Part shown: positions 33,378 to 42,547 of the stretch, in pieces | Numbering within the stretch: the first letter of the stretch is position 1 | Layout: the number at the start of each line of letters is the position of its first letter | Origin: AC-32 sp963772975 | GTDB taxonomy: Bacteria; Actinomycetota; Thermoleophilia; Gaiellales; Gaiellaceae | Direction: 5' to 3' | DNA: 64,000 nucleotides | Assembly (NCBI GenBank): GCA_963772975.1 | Contig: CAVYZH010000005.1 | Span: forward strand, 186,001 to 250,000 | The notes under the pieces: generated by a model | Databases searched by the model: none | Told to the model about the DNA's origin: nothing | Seen by the model: only the letters and a program-made list of their open reading frames with translations | Translations under genes and position numbers: made by a program

Positions 33378-34559
33378 TCAGGCCGAGACCAGGTCCTGCC
33401 ACTGGGTCACGTACTTCTGGTTGTTGAGCGCCTTGCTGTCGAAGATGTGGACGCTGTCGAGCACCTTCGCGGTCGGGAAGATGAGCGGGTTGCTCGCCAC
33501 GGCGGGGTCGTACTTCTTCGCCGCTTCCGCGGCTCCCTTCACGGCCGGGATGTAGTAGATCCCGGTGATGTTCCGCTTCGGGTCGCCGGCCTCCATCAGG
33601 CCCTGAACCTTGGGGTCGTAGACGTAGTTCATGTAGACCGACGCGGTGTAGACGTTGCCGCCGTTGGGGATCAGCATGTTGTCCGTCCACAGCGCGCCGC
33701 CGGCCTTGGGCACGTTCCAGTGGAGGTGCGTGTTGCCGATCTGCGCGATGTCGCCCGACCAGGACATCGCCGCGACGAGGTCGCCCTTCGCCAGCGCCGG
33801 CGCGTAGTCGTTGCCCGTGAACTGACGGATCTGCTTGTTGTCGGCCGCCTTCTTGACCCGGTTGAACGCGGCGTTGAAGCTCTTGTCGGTGACCTTCGCC
33901 GGGTCGTCGCCGTTCGAGAGCATCACGAGCGTGAGCGCGTCGCCCATCGAGTTCAGAACGGTGATCTTCCCTTTCAGCTTCGGGTTCTCGAGCAGTTCGT
34001 CGATCGACAGCACCGGGTCGGTCAGCGTGTCGTTGTAGGCGATGCCCGTCATGCCCGACTGCCACGGCAGGCTGAACTCGCGGTTCGGGTCGAAGTTCGG
34101 GTGCTTCTGGACGTCGACCAGGTTCTTGATGTTGGGGATGGCCGCCTTGTCGAGCTTCTCGGCCCACCCCTTCTTGATCACCTGCCCGAGGTAGCGGTCG
34201 TTGTCGGTGAGGACGATGATGTCCCGGCCGGTCGACTGGCCGCGCGAGAGCTGTCCCTGGATCTTCCCGTAGAACCCCGCGTTGTCGTTGATGTCCTCGA
34301 CGTAGTCGACGTTCACGCCGAACTTCTTCTTGAACTCGATGAGCGACGGGAACGTGTGGTTCTTCTTGTTCGTGTCCATGTAGAGCGTCCAGTTCGAGAA
34401 GTGCAGGGTGCTCGCAAGCTTCTGCTCGACGCTGGTGGTACCGCCGGAGGCCTTCGTGCCACTGCTGCCGCAGGCGGCAAGGATGCCCGGGACGGTGATC
34501 GCGGCTCCTCCAATCGCTGCGCGCTGCAGCAGCTGCCGCCTGGTGAGGTGGTCGGTCAT
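33378..34559 (-). CDS. potD: Polyamine-binding lipoprotein (PotD-like), system 1
   Basis: The 393-residue precursor starts with a twin-arginine-type leader, LTRRQLLQRAAIGGAAI, and the lipobox LAAC near residue 27, so it is probably exported folded and lipid-anchored. The mature part shows PotD/PotF features: LHFSNWTLYMDTNK near the start, DIIVLTDNDRYLGQVI near 100, and WSGDIAQIG near 270. The ATG is supported by GGAGGGAG 5 nt upstream; it overlaps the PotA stop by 4 nt. It captures spermidine or putrescine for the PotBC channel. Confidence 0.88.
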   Translation of the reverse strand: MTDHLTRRQLLQRAAIGGAAITVPGILAACGSSGTKASGGTTSVEQKLASTLHFSNWTLYMDTNKKNHTFPSLIEFKKKFGVNVDYVEDINDNAGFYGKIQGQLSRGQSTGRDIIVLTDNDRYLGQVIKKGWAEKLDKAAIPNIKNLVDVQKHPNFDPNREFSLPWQSGMTGIAYNDTLTDPVLSIDELLENPKLKGKITVLNSMGDALTLVMLSNGDDPAKVTDKSFNAAFNRVKKAADNKQIRQFTGNDYAPALAKGDLVAAMSWSGDIAQIGNTHLHWNVPKAGGALWTDNMLIPNGGNVYTASVYMNYVYDPKVQGLMEAGDPKRNITGIYYIPAVKGAAEAAKKYDPAVASNPLIFPTAKVLDSVHIFDSKALNNQKYVTQWQDLVSA

Positions 34560-35656
34560 TCGGCTCCCTCCGTGGAATCGACGACGAATGTGGAGTCTGG
34601 GCTCCACGAGATCTCGCTCGGCGCCTGCTCTGCGGCGCCGGGCTCGCTGTTCTGGACGTAGACGCTGACGTTGCCGCAGCGGGTCTCGAGCACGTACTGC
34701 GTGGCGACGCCGACATAGGCGGTCTCGAGCAGGCGGCCGGTCAGCTTGTTCTCCTCGCCGTGCCCGAGGCGGATCTTCTCCGGGCGCACGCCCACCGCGA
34801 CCTTGCCGCTGCGGCCGTTCAGGATCGCTTCCGGGACGCGTACCTCGGTGCCGTCCTCGAGCCGCACGCGTCCCGGCCCAAGGACGGTTCCCGGGAGCAG
34901 GTTCGAGATGCCGAGGAAACTCGCCACGAAGGCGGTCTGCGGCCGCTCGTAGAGATCGGTCGGCGCGCCCAGCTGCTCGATCCGGCCGGCGTTCATGATC
35001 GCGATCCGGTCAGCCATCGTCATCGCCTCGTCCTGGTCGTGCGTGACGTGGATGAACGTGATTCCGACGTCGTTCTGGATCGCCTTCAGCTCGAGTTGCA
35101 TCTGCTTGCGGAGCTTCAGGTCGAGCGCGCCAAGCGGCTCGTCGAGGAGCAGTACGCGCGGCTTGTTCACCAGCGCTCGGGCCAGCGCGACGCGCTGCTG
35201 CTGGCCGCCCGAGAGCTGCCGCGGCTTGCGCTTCTCGAGCCCCTCCAGGCCGACGAGCTTGAGGATGTCGAGCACCCGCCCGCGGACGTCGCTGCCGCGC
35301 ACGCCGCGGCGGCGCAGGCCGAAGGCCACGTTCTCGAAGATCGTCAGGTGCGGGAAGAGCGCGTACGACTGGAAGACCGTGTTCACGTCGCGCTTGTAGG
35401 GCGGCTTGCCGCTGACCGGCTCGTCGCCGAGGTAGATCGTCCCTCCGGTCGGCTGCTCGAAGCCGCCGATCATGCGCAGGGTCGTGGTCTTGCCGCAGCC
35501 CGAGGGGCCGAGCAGCGCGAAGAAGCTGCCGCGCTCGATCTCGAGCGAGAGGTCGTCCACGGCCTTGACGTCGTCGAACTCCTTCGTCACGTGGTCGAGC
35601 CGGACGTCGGCCGTGCTCGAGGCCGCCGGTGCCTGGGGCTGCTCCGTGACCGCCAT
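34556..35656 (-). CDS. potA: Polyamine ABC transporter ATPase (PotA-like), system 1
   Basis: The 366-residue ATPase has Walker A GPSGCGKTTTLRMIGG, a Q-loop in VNTVFQSYALFPH, the signature LSGGQQQRVALARAL, Walker B VLLLDEPLGALD and the H-switch HVTHDQDEAM. A TOBE domain from about residue 250 (VGVRPEKIRLG) completes the PotA architecture. The ATG overlaps the stop of the Lrp-type regulator by one base (TGATG), placing the transporter directly under that regulator's transcript. Confidence 0.93.
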   Translation of the reverse strand: MAVTEQPQAPAASSTADVRLDHVTKEFDDVKAVDDLSLEIERGSFFALLGPSGCGKTTTLRMIGGFEQPTGGTIYLGDEPVSGKPPYKRDVNTVFQSYALFPHLTIFENVAFGLRRRGVRGSDVRGRVLDILKLVGLEGLEKRKPRQLSGGQQQRVALARALVNKPRVLLLDEPLGALDLKLRKQMQLELKAIQNDVGITFIHVTHDQDEAMTMADRIAIMNAGRIEQLGAPTDLYERPQTAFVASFLGISNLLPGTVLGPGRVRLEDGTEVRVPEAILNGRSGKVAVGVRPEKIRLGHGEENKLTGRLLETAYVGVATQYVLETRCGNVSVYVQNSEPGAAEQAPSEISWSPDSTFVVDSTEGAE

Positions 35657-36180
35657 CAGCTGACACCCACCCGGTCGCCGTTCTCGACGCGGGCGCCCCA
35701 GTCGTAGAGCTGTTTCCAGAGCTCGAGGTAGAGGAAGCTCTCGGTCGAGACGACGCCGTCGAGCTCGCGCATCCTGTTGGTCACGGTCAGCAGCTGCCGG
35801 CGGTCGGCGCAGACGAGCTCGACGAGGATGTCGAACTGGCCCGCCGTGACCACGACGTAGCCGGCCTCGTCCCATTGCGCGATCGCCTCCGCCACCGGCT
35901 CCGGCGAGCCGCTCGTGCGGATGCCGACCATCGCCTGTGACTCGAAGCCGAGCCCGAGCGGGTTCGTCACGCCGGTGACCTGGAGGATGTTGTCCTCGCA
36001 GAGCCGCTGGTAGCGCGCGCGGATCGTCGCTTCGGAGACGCCGACCTCCGCGGCGATCCGCCGGAACGGCTCGCGCCCGTTCTTCTGCAGCGCCTCGATC
36101 AGCCGCTGGTCGATCCGGTCGAGGTGCGGAGCCGCGCTGACCGCGCCTCGCTGCCGCTCACGTAGCTCAGATCTGCGCAA
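35656..36180 (-). CDS. Lrp/AsnC-family transcriptional regulator
   Basis: The 174-residue product has an N-terminal winged helix (LDRIDQRLIEALQKNGREPFRRIAAEVGVSEATIRARYQRL) followed by an AsnC ligand domain (GYVVVTAGQFDILVELVCADRRQLL). Lrp-type regulators sense amino acids or related metabolites. Being the first gene of the PotA1-oxidoreductase operon, it is probably the local polyamine regulator. The start is uncertain: a TTG at 36180 is used, but homologues would begin nearer the LDRIDQ motif about 20 residues in. Confidence 0.87.
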   Translation of the reverse strand: MRRSELRERQRGAVSAAPHLDRIDQRLIEALQKNGREPFRRIAAEVGVSEATIRARYQRLCEDNILQVTGVTNPLGLGFESQAMVGIRTSGSPEPVAEAIAQWDEAGYVVVTAGQFDILVELVCADRRQLLTVTNRMRELDGVVSTESFLYLELWKQLYDWGARVENGDRVGVS

Positions 36181-36230
36181 TGCGAGGCTTTCCTACCAGG
36201 TTTCCCTCGCATCACGCAACCGAGAGCGGT

Positions 36231-36881
36231 CTACGCCCGAGGGAGTACGTAGAAGGCGACCACTACGTATTCGCACGCAACGGCCGCGACGGTGAGCACA
36301 TGAAACAGCTCGTGGTAGCCGAAGACCTGTGGGCGCGGGTCGGGACGGCGCCGCGTGTAGACGACGGCGCCGACGGTATAGAGAACTCCGCTGGCGGCGA
36401 CGAGCAGGATGGCCACCGTGGAGAGCGTCAGCAACTGCGGGAAGACGACGGCTCCCACCCAGCCGAGCGTCAGACCGATTGCGGCGGACAGCCACTTCGG
36501 CGCCTGTACCCAGCACAGCTTCAAGATGATCGCGGCGAGCGCGCCGCCCCAGACGATCGCCAGCACCGGGAACGCCCAACCTCTCGAGAGCACGATCAGG
36601 GCGAACGGCGCATAGCTGCCGGCGATCAGCAAGTAGATCCCTACGTGGTCGAGCCGGGCGAGCCAGGAGCGCGCCCGCGGCCGCCACGTCGGTCGATGGT
36701 AGACGGCGCTTGCGCCGAAGCAGAAGGCGACGCAGCTAGCGAAGATCACGCCGGCCATCCGTGCCCTTCCCGGATCAGCCGTGACGATGACCACGACGCC
36801 GACCGCGACGGCCGCGTAGAAGCCAAGCTCGTGAAAGACGCCGCGGAGTTTCGGCTTCACGAGCCGCTGGGCCGTTTCCAC
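36231..36881 (-). CDS. trhA: TrhA/hemolysin III (PAQR-family) membrane protein
   Basis: The 216-residue protein has seven predicted helices. Family marks are an early FHELGF, SAVYHRPTW near residue 60, LDHVGIYLLIAGSYAPF near 77 and a C-terminal GYHELFHVLTVAA carrying the two zinc-binding His. The family (YqfA/hemolysin III) affects membrane fluidity in bacteria. The name hemolysin does not imply toxicity here. It begins 2 nt after the aldehyde dehydrogenase stop, so it rides in the polyamine operon, though a functional link is not known. Confidence 0.9.
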   Translation of the reverse strand: METAQRLVKPKLRGVFHELGFYAAVAVGVVVIVTADPGRARMAGVIFASCVAFCFGASAVYHRPTWRPRARSWLARLDHVGIYLLIAGSYAPFALIVLSRGWAFPVLAIVWGGALAAIILKLCWVQAPKWLSAAIGLTLGWVGAVVFPQLLTLSTVAILLVAASGVLYTVGAVVYTRRRPDPRPQVFGYHELFHVLTVAAVACEYVVVAFYVLPRA

Positions 36882-36883
36882 GC

Positions 36884-38320
36884 TCAGTCGATCTTCGCCA
36901 TTACGTGCTTGATCTGCGTGTAGTCCTCGAGCGAGTACGCGCTCAGATCCTTGCCGTAGCCCGACTGCTTGTAGCCGCCGTGCGGCATCTCCGAGACCAG
37001 CGGGATGTGGTCATTGATCCAGACCGTCCCGAACTGCAGCCGCTTCGCCGCGTTCAGCGCCCGGCCCACGTCTCGCGTCCAGACCGAGGCGGCCAGGCCG
37101 TAGTTGACGTCGTTCGCCCACTCGATCGCCTGGTTGTCGTCGGCGAAGCGCTGGACGGTCACGACCGGCCCGAAGACCTCGCGCTGGACGATCTCGTCTT
37201 CCTGGCCGACGTCGGTGATCACGGTCGGCTTGACGAAGAAGCCACGGTCGCCGTTCATACCGCCGCCGGTGAGCACCTTCGCGCCCTTCGCGCGGTCGAG
37301 GAAGCCGAGCACGCGCTCCTGCTGTGACTTCGAGATCACTGGGCCCATCTCGATCTCGTCGCCCTCGGCCGGGTCGCCGACGTGCAGGCCCTCGACCAGC
37401 GGCACGAGCTCGTCCAGCAGCTTGTTGTAGATCTTCGGCCCGGCGACCACGCGCGAGGCGGCGGTGCAGTCCTGGCCGGAGTTCCAGTAGCCGGCGATCT
37501 TGATCCCCTCGGCGACCGCAGCCGGGTCGGCGTCGTCGAAGACGAGCACCGGCGCCTTTCCGCCGAGCTCGAGGTGGACACGCTTGAGCGTGTCCGCGGC
37601 CGTACGCGCGATCTCCTTGCCGGTGGCCACATCGCCGGTAAGCGAGACCATGCGCACGTCCGGGTGGCGAACGATCCCCGCGCCGACGGGCTCGCCGTCG
37701 CCGGTGATCACGTTCAGCACGCCCGGCGGAAGGATCTCCCCGGCCAGCTCTGCGAAGCGCAGCGTCGAGAGCGGCGTCTGCTCCGACGGCTTGATGATCT
37801 GCACGTTGCCGGCGGCGAGCGCTGGGCCCATCTTCCAGACGGCCATCATCAGCGGGTAGTTCCAGGGCGCGATCCCGCCGACGATCCCGACCGGCTCGCG
37901 CCGGATCATCGAGGTGTAACCGCGCATGTACTCGCCCGCCGACTTGCCCTCGAGCACGCGGGCCGCACCTGCGAAGAAGCGAAAGTTGTCCGCCGAGACC
38001 GGCATCTCGTCGCGGGCGGAGGCGAGCGGCTTGCCGACGTTCTGCGACTCCAGCTCGGCCAGCTCCTCGGCGTTGTCGTCGATCGCCGCTGCGAGCTTGA
38101 GCAATGCCTCGGCGCGCTCGCCCGGCGTCGTCTCGAGCCACTCGGGCAGCGCGGCCTTGGCTGCCTCGACGGCGCGGTCGACGTCGGCCTGCGTCCCGCT
38201 CGGAACCTCGGCGATCGTCTCGCCCGTGGCGGGGTTCAGCACCTCCATCGTGCCACCCTCGACCGCGTCCACCCACTTGCCGTTGACGAAGTTCTTGTTC
38301 TGCGTAACGGTCACACCCAT
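36884..38320 (-). CDS. Aminobutyraldehyde-type aldehyde dehydrogenase
   Basis: The 478-residue NAD(P)-dependent ALDH has the general-base Glu in ELGGK near residue 252 and the nucleophile Cys at about 285 in GQDCTAASR. APWNYPLMMAVWKMGPALAAGN is at 150 and EVFGPVVTV near 385. The closest functional match is PatD/PuuC-like 4-aminobutyraldehyde dehydrogenase, which oxidises the aldehyde formed from putrescine to GABA. The position between two Pot systems and near the transaminase supports this, but the substrate is inferred. The gene is on the same strand as both transporter sets. Confidence 0.88.
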   Translation of the reverse strand: MGVTVTQNKNFVNGKWVDAVEGGTMEVLNPATGETIAEVPSGTQADVDRAVEAAKAALPEWLETTPGERAEALLKLAAAIDDNAEELAELESQNVGKPLASARDEMPVSADNFRFFAGAARVLEGKSAGEYMRGYTSMIRREPVGIVGGIAPWNYPLMMAVWKMGPALAAGNVQIIKPSEQTPLSTLRFAELAGEILPPGVLNVITGDGEPVGAGIVRHPDVRMVSLTGDVATGKEIARTAADTLKRVHLELGGKAPVLVFDDADPAAVAEGIKIAGYWNSGQDCTAASRVVAGPKIYNKLLDELVPLVEGLHVGDPAEGDEIEMGPVISKSQQERVLGFLDRAKGAKVLTGGGMNGDRGFFVKPTVITDVGQEDEIVQREVFGPVVTVQRFADDNQAIEWANDVNYGLAASVWTRDVGRALNAAKRLQFGTVWINDHIPLVSEMPHGGYKQSGYGKDLSAYSLEDYTQIKHVMAKID

Positions 38321-38352
38321 CGGAATGCCTCCCCGGTCGCTCGCCGGTCAGC

Positions 38353-39168
38353 CTAACGCCTAGTGGCTGCACCTCGCACGGCGCCCGGCCGCTCGGCCGT
38401 CACCTTCTGCGCGATCCAGACCGGGATCAGCGACAACACGATCACGAACAGCGCGACCACGTTCACGACGGGCTGCTCGATCGGCCGGAACAGGTTCGCG
38501 AAGATCCAGATCGGCAGCGTCTGCTGCGCGCCGGCGGTGAAGATCGTCACCACGACCTCGTCCCAGGAGAGCGCGAACGCAAGCAGGCCACCGGCCAGGA
38601 GCGCCGTGCGCATCTGCGGAAACGTGACGTAGCGGAACGTCTGCCAGGCGTCGGCGCCGAGATCGTACGAGGCCTGCTCGAGCGACCCCGACACGCGGCG
38701 GAGGCGCGCCAGCGAGTTGTTGTAGACGACGACGATGCAGAAGGTTGCGTGCCCGATGATGATCGTCAGCAGGCCAAAGTCGATCCCCACCGTCGTGTAG
38801 GTCGTCCGCAGCGCCAGGCCGGTGATGATCCCCGGGAGCGCGAGCGGCAGGATCACGACCAGCGAGATCGCGTCTCGCCCGAAGAACTCGAAGCGCGAGA
38901 CCGCGAGCGAGGCAAGCGTCCCGAGGACCAAAGCGACGGCGGTGGCGCCGAGCGCCGCGCGCACCGAGAGCCAGAGCGCCTGGCGCACGCCCTCGTCGTG
39001 GTAGGCGATCGAGAACCACTTCGTGGTGTACGTGTGAATCGGCCAGCTCTGCGTGACGCTCTCGTTGAAGGCGTACAGCGCGATCAGGATCAGCGGCAGG
39101 TAGATGAACAAGAGCGTCGCGCCGGCACCGAGCCGCAGCAGGATGCGCGTGAGACGGGACTCGACCAT
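38353..39168 (-). CDS. potC: Polyamine ABC transporter permease (PotC-like), system 2
   Basis: The 271-residue six-helix permease has the EAA loop SLEQASYDLGADAWQTFRYVTFPQM near residues 170-194 and SWDEVVVTIFTAGAQQTLPIWIFANL, which closely resembles PotC/YdcV. The ATG overlaps the PotB stop by one base (TGATG). Sequence differs clearly from the system 1 PotC, so the two systems are not a recent tandem duplication. Confidence 0.9.
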   Translation of the reverse strand: MVESRLTRILLRLGAGATLLFIYLPLILIALYAFNESVTQSWPIHTYTTKWFSIAYHDEGVRQALWLSVRAALGATAVALVLGTLASLAVSRFEFFGRDAISLVVILPLALPGIITGLALRTTYTTVGIDFGLLTIIIGHATFCIVVVYNNSLARLRRVSGSLEQASYDLGADAWQTFRYVTFPQMRTALLAGGLLAFALSWDEVVVTIFTAGAQQTLPIWIFANLFRPIEQPVVNVVALFVIVLSLIPVWIAQKVTAERPGAVRGAATRR

Positions 39169-40064
39169 CAGAGCGCCTCGAACGCGTGCAGCCGCCGGGC
39201 CACGAGCAGGTAGACGACCATCACCACAATCGGCACGAGCGTGAACGCGGCCGCGACCGGCAGGTTCGTGCCGTGGTTGTCGTAGATCACCGTGCCGATG
39301 AACTGCTGGCTCGTGATCAGCTTCGGCGCGATGTAATCGCCGAGCGTGAGCGAGAAGGTGAAGATCGAGCCGGCCACGACGGCCGGGAAGGCGAGTGGCA
39401 GCGTCACGCGGAAGAACGTCCGCACTGACTTCCCGCCCAGGTCGGCGGACGCCTCCAGCAGCGACGAGGGAATCCGCTCCAGGCCCGCGTAGATCGGAAG
39501 GATCATGAACGGGAGCCAGAGGTAGGTGAACACGAGCCAGAGCCCCGTCGTGGAGTAGCCGTCGAACGAGACGCCGAACGGGTCGAGCGCCCAGTTCAAC
39601 ACGCCCGCGCCCGAGAGGATCGTCCGCCACGCGTAGGCCTTCACGAGGTAGCTCGCCCACAGGGGCATCAGCACCGCGACCACCAGGACGTTCCTCGCAC
39701 GCGGCGACGCGACCCGGGCCATGTAGTAGGCGATCGGGAACGCGAGCACCGCGTCCGCGATCGTCACGAGCCCGGCCATGCGGATCGTCCGCCAGGCGAC
39801 GTCGCGGTAGACGGGCTCGTCGAAGATCCGCCGGAAGTTGTCGAACGTGTACGTGTGCACGACTTCCGACGTGAACGGGTCGGTGGTCCACACCGACGCC
39901 AGCAGCAGCACGACGAGCGAGCCGAGGTACGCGACCACGAGCCACCCGAGGGGCAGCGCGAGCAGCAGCCCCAGGCTCAGGCGAGGGTGGCGGTAGAAAT
40001 AGCGCGAGAGCCGCCGCCCCAGGGACTCCCGGGGCGGCGGCTGCTCGTACGGAACCGAGGCCAA
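39168..40064 (-). CDS. potB: Polyamine ABC transporter permease (PotB-like), system 2
   Basis: The 298-residue permease has MPLWASYLVKAYAWRTILSGAGVLN near residue 135 and the EAA loop SLLEASADLGGKSVRTFFRVTLPLAF near 205, followed by FTLSLTLGDYI-like residues (FTFSLTLGDYIAPKLI), all typical of PotB/YdcU. A TTG start 10 nt after the PotD stop is the natural choice. It pairs with the downstream PotC. Confidence 0.9.
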   Translation of the reverse strand: MASVPYEQPPPRESLGRRLSRYFYRHPRLSLGLLLALPLGWLVVAYLGSLVVLLLASVWTTDPFTSEVVHTYTFDNFRRIFDEPVYRDVAWRTIRMAGLVTIADAVLAFPIAYYMARVASPRARNVLVVAVLMPLWASYLVKAYAWRTILSGAGVLNWALDPFGVSFDGYSTTGLWLVFTYLWLPFMILPIYAGLERIPSSLLEASADLGGKSVRTFFRVTLPLAFPAVVAGSIFTFSLTLGDYIAPKLITSQQFIGTVIYDNHGTNLPVAAAFTLVPIVVMVVYLLVARRLHAFEAL

Positions 40065-40074
40065 CGAAGAGCCG

Positions 40075-41283
40075 CTAGCCGCGGATCTCCGTCCAGGCGT
40101 TCACCCAGTCCTGCTGGGTCTTGCAGGTTCCTCCCTTCCCGCCACAGTCCGCGGTCGGGGTCGTCCAGTAGTAGATGTTCTTCCAGTAGGCCTCGTCGTT
40201 GGCGTGCATGGCCGTACAGAAGTTCTTGTCGGTCGTGAAGGAGCAAGCCTTGGGATTCGAAGGCGCCTCGCCGAACCACTCCGCGACCTTCGCGTTCGCC
40301 TGCGGCGAGATGATGTAGTTCATCCACAGGTACATGCAGTTGGGGTGCGCAGCCTTGGAGTAGATCATCCAGGTGTCCGACCACCCGGTCGTGCCTTCCT
40401 TCGGCTTGATCGCCACGACCGGCTTCTTGTCGCCCTTGAGGATGTTCTCCTGGTACGGCCACGTCGTTCCGATCACGACGTCCTTGTTGGCGTACGACTG
40501 GATCTGCTTCGCGTAGTCGGCCCACCACTCGCCGACGTTCGGCTTCAGGCTCTTGAGCAGGTTCACCGCCGCGGTGAACTGCTCGTCGTTCAGCTGGTAC
40601 GGGTTGTCGATGCCGAGGTCGGGATTAGTCGCCTTGAGGTAGATGGCGGCGTCCGCGATGAAGATCGAGTCGTCATAGATCGAGATCTTCTTCTTGACCG
40701 TCGAGCTTGGCTTCCAGATCGCCGACCAGCTCGTCGGCGCAGGCGTGACCACGTCGCTGCGCCACATCAGCAGGTTCGGGCCGCGGCCGTGTGGGACGCC
40801 GTAGGCCTGACCGTCGAGCGAGTTGTAGTCCTGGTTCTTCAGCCCCTGCGAGACGTCCGCGTAGTTCGGGATCAGGTCGGTGTTCACCGGCGCGACGTCG
40901 CCGCGCTTCATCAGCCGGACGCTCGCGTTGCCGGAGGCCGACACACCGTCGTACTGCCCCGTCGAGACGAGGTCGATCATGTCGTCGGAGGTGGTTCCGT
41001 CCTTGGTCACGACCTTGCAACCCGTCTGCTGCGTGAACGTCTTCGCCCACGACTTGTCCGCGTAACCGGGCCAGATGACCAGGTCGACCTGGCCCTCGTC
41101 CTTCGCCATGGACTTGATCTCGTCGAGCGACGAGCCGAGGCCTGCGATCTCGGTGCTGGCCTTCGACTCTCCGCCGCCACCGCCGCCGCTGCTGCTGCCG
41201 CAGCCTGCCGCGACGACCGCCAACGCTGCGACCGAAAGTACCGCCGCGGCCCAGCCGGCGACCCGCCTGTGCTGCCTTGTCAT
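40075..41283 (-). CDS. potD: Polyamine-binding lipoprotein (PotD/YdcS-like), system 2
   Basis: The 402-residue precursor has a Sec-type lipoprotein signal ending VVAAGCGSS (lipobox Cys near residue 28), a Gly/Ser linker, and a binding-protein fold with GQVDLVIWPGYADKSWAKTF. VASGN-like DGVSASGNASVRLM and WMNYIISPQANAKVAEWFGE occur later and resemble the YdcS/PotD family. The ATG at 41283 is preferred because GGAAGGAG precedes it and the signal peptide then starts normally. It overlaps the PotA2 stop by 4 nt. Confidence 0.87.
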   Translation of the reverse strand: MTRQHRRVAGWAAAVLSVAALAVVAAGCGSSSGGGGGGESKASTEIAGLGSSLDEIKSMAKDEGQVDLVIWPGYADKSWAKTFTQQTGCKVVTKDGTTSDDMIDLVSTGQYDGVSASGNASVRLMKRGDVAPVNTDLIPNYADVSQGLKNQDYNSLDGQAYGVPHGRGPNLLMWRSDVVTPAPTSWSAIWKPSSTVKKKISIYDDSIFIADAAIYLKATNPDLGIDNPYQLNDEQFTAAVNLLKSLKPNVGEWWADYAKQIQSYANKDVVIGTTWPYQENILKGDKKPVVAIKPKEGTTGWSDTWMIYSKAAHPNCMYLWMNYIISPQANAKVAEWFGEAPSNPKACSFTTDKNFCTAMHANDEAYWKNIYYWTTPTADCGGKGGTCKTQQDWVNAWTEIRG

Positions 41284-42350
41284 CGTTCTCCTTCCGTTGC
41301 CCCCTGGTTGTCGATCTCGAGCTGGTGCTCTGGGCGCCATTCGAGGAGGACCGCGCGGCCCTTGGCGTCGAGCGCCTGGGCCGAAGAGGTCTCGAGGTTC
41401 TGCCGGACGACCTGTAGCTCGCCGCCGCGGTCGAGCTCGACCACGAAGCGAGTCACCATGCCGGCGTAGACGACGTCGCGGATCCGGCCCCCCTCGGCGT
41501 GCATCCCGCTCGCCGGTGTCGAGCCCGCGTCGCTCATGTGGATCTTCTCCGGGCGGATCGAGTAGCTCCGGCCCTCGCGCTCGAGCTCGTTCGAGACGCC
41601 GACAAAGCCCGCCACGAAGACGGTCTGCGGCCGCTCGTAGACCTCGGCAGGAGCTCCGAGCTGCTCGATTCGCCCGTGGTTGAAGACGGCGAGGCGGTCG
41701 CTCATCGTCAGCGCCTCGTCCTGGTCGTGGGTGACGTACACGAACGTGATCCCGAGGTCCTGCTGCAGGCTCTTGAGGAAGAGCTGCATCTCCTGGCGGA
41801 GCTTCAGGTCAAGCGCGCCGAGCGGCTCGTCGAGCAGCAGCACCTCGGGCCGGTTGACGAGCGCGCGCGCGAGCGCGACGCGTTGCCGCTGGCCGCCGGA
41901 GAGCTGGGCCGGCTTGCGCTTGCCCACGTCCGGCAGGCGCATCCGGGCGAGCACGTCCTCGACCCGGGCCTCGCGCTCGCGTCGTGGGACGCTCTTCACA
42001 CGCAGCCCGTAGGCGACGTTGTCGGCGATCGTCATGTGCGGGAAGAGCGCGTAGTCCTGGAAGACGGTGTTCACGTCGCGTGCATACGGCGGCACGTTCG
42101 AGACGTCGCGGCCGGCGAGCTCGACCGAGCCCTCGTCAGGCCGCTCGAAGCCGGCGATCAGGCGCAACGTCGTCGTCTTGCCCGAGCCGGAGGGCCCGAG
42201 CAGCGTGAAGAACTCGCCCTCGGCGATCTCGAGGTCGACGCCGTCGACCGCGGCCACGTCGCCGTAGGCCTTGCGCAACCCGCGCAGCCGCACCGCGGAG
42301 GACTCAGGGGATTCGAGCGGCCGCGCCTCGGTTCGTTCCTGCACTGACAC
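41280..42350 (-). CDS. potA: Polyamine ABC transporter ATPase (PotA-like), system 2
   Basis: The 356-residue ATPase has Walker A GPSGSGKTTTLRLIAG, the Q-loop VNTVFQDYALFPH, the signature LSGGQRQRVALARAL, Walker B VLLLDEPLGALD and HVTHDQDE-like YVTHDQDEALTM. A shortened TOBE region lies after residue 245 (YSIRPEKIHM). GTG start. It is the first gene of the A-D-B-C order, the same order as system 1. It energises uptake by the PotB2/C2 channel. Confidence 0.92.
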   Translation of the reverse strand: MSVQERTEARPLESPESSAVRLRGLRKAYGDVAAVDGVDLEIAEGEFFTLLGPSGSGKTTTLRLIAGFERPDEGSVELAGRDVSNVPPYARDVNTVFQDYALFPHMTIADNVAYGLRVKSVPRREREARVEDVLARMRLPDVGKRKPAQLSGGQRQRVALARALVNRPEVLLLDEPLGALDLKLRQEMQLFLKSLQQDLGITFVYVTHDQDEALTMSDRLAVFNHGRIEQLGAPAEVYERPQTVFVAGFVGVSNELEREGRSYSIRPEKIHMSDAGSTPASGMHAEGGRIRDVVYAGMVTRFVVELDRGGELQVVRQNLETSSAQALDAKGRAVLLEWRPEHQLEIDNQGATEGER

Positions 42351-42362
42351 CGGAGCCGGCGA

Positions 42363-42518
42363 TTATCTCCCGTTTGCCGGGATCGAGCAGGATTGGGGCT
42401 CGCCCTCGCAGCAGCCGAGCTTGAACGCGCAACGCGGGCACTGCCAGGTCTGGTGGCGCCAGTCCATCGCCGCGCCGCAGCGCAGGCAACGCTCAGCGGT
42501 CTGCTGTTGCTCCTCCAC
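42363..42518 (-). CDS. Small zinc-ribbon protein
   Basis: From the GTG at 42518 this is a 51-residue protein with CLRCGAAMDWRHQTWQCPRCAFKLGCCEGEPQSC. Four Cys form two CxxC knuckles and a later CC/C group gives further ligands. The function is unknown. The frame runs open into the upstream small gene, but the joining stretch is Arg/Pro-rich like out-of-frame DNA, so I split the two. Confidence 0.6.
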   Translation of the reverse strand: MEEQQQTAERCLRCGAAMDWRHQTWQCPRCAFKLGCCEGEPQSCSIPANGR

Positions 42519-42547
42519 GCGCGCGACGCTAACCGCCGCGCCGGACG

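Noticed and set aside
36231..36881. Haemolytic toxin suggested by the hemolysin III name
   Set aside because: The sequence is a seven-helix PAQR/TrhA membrane protein; the historical name does not indicate a toxin.
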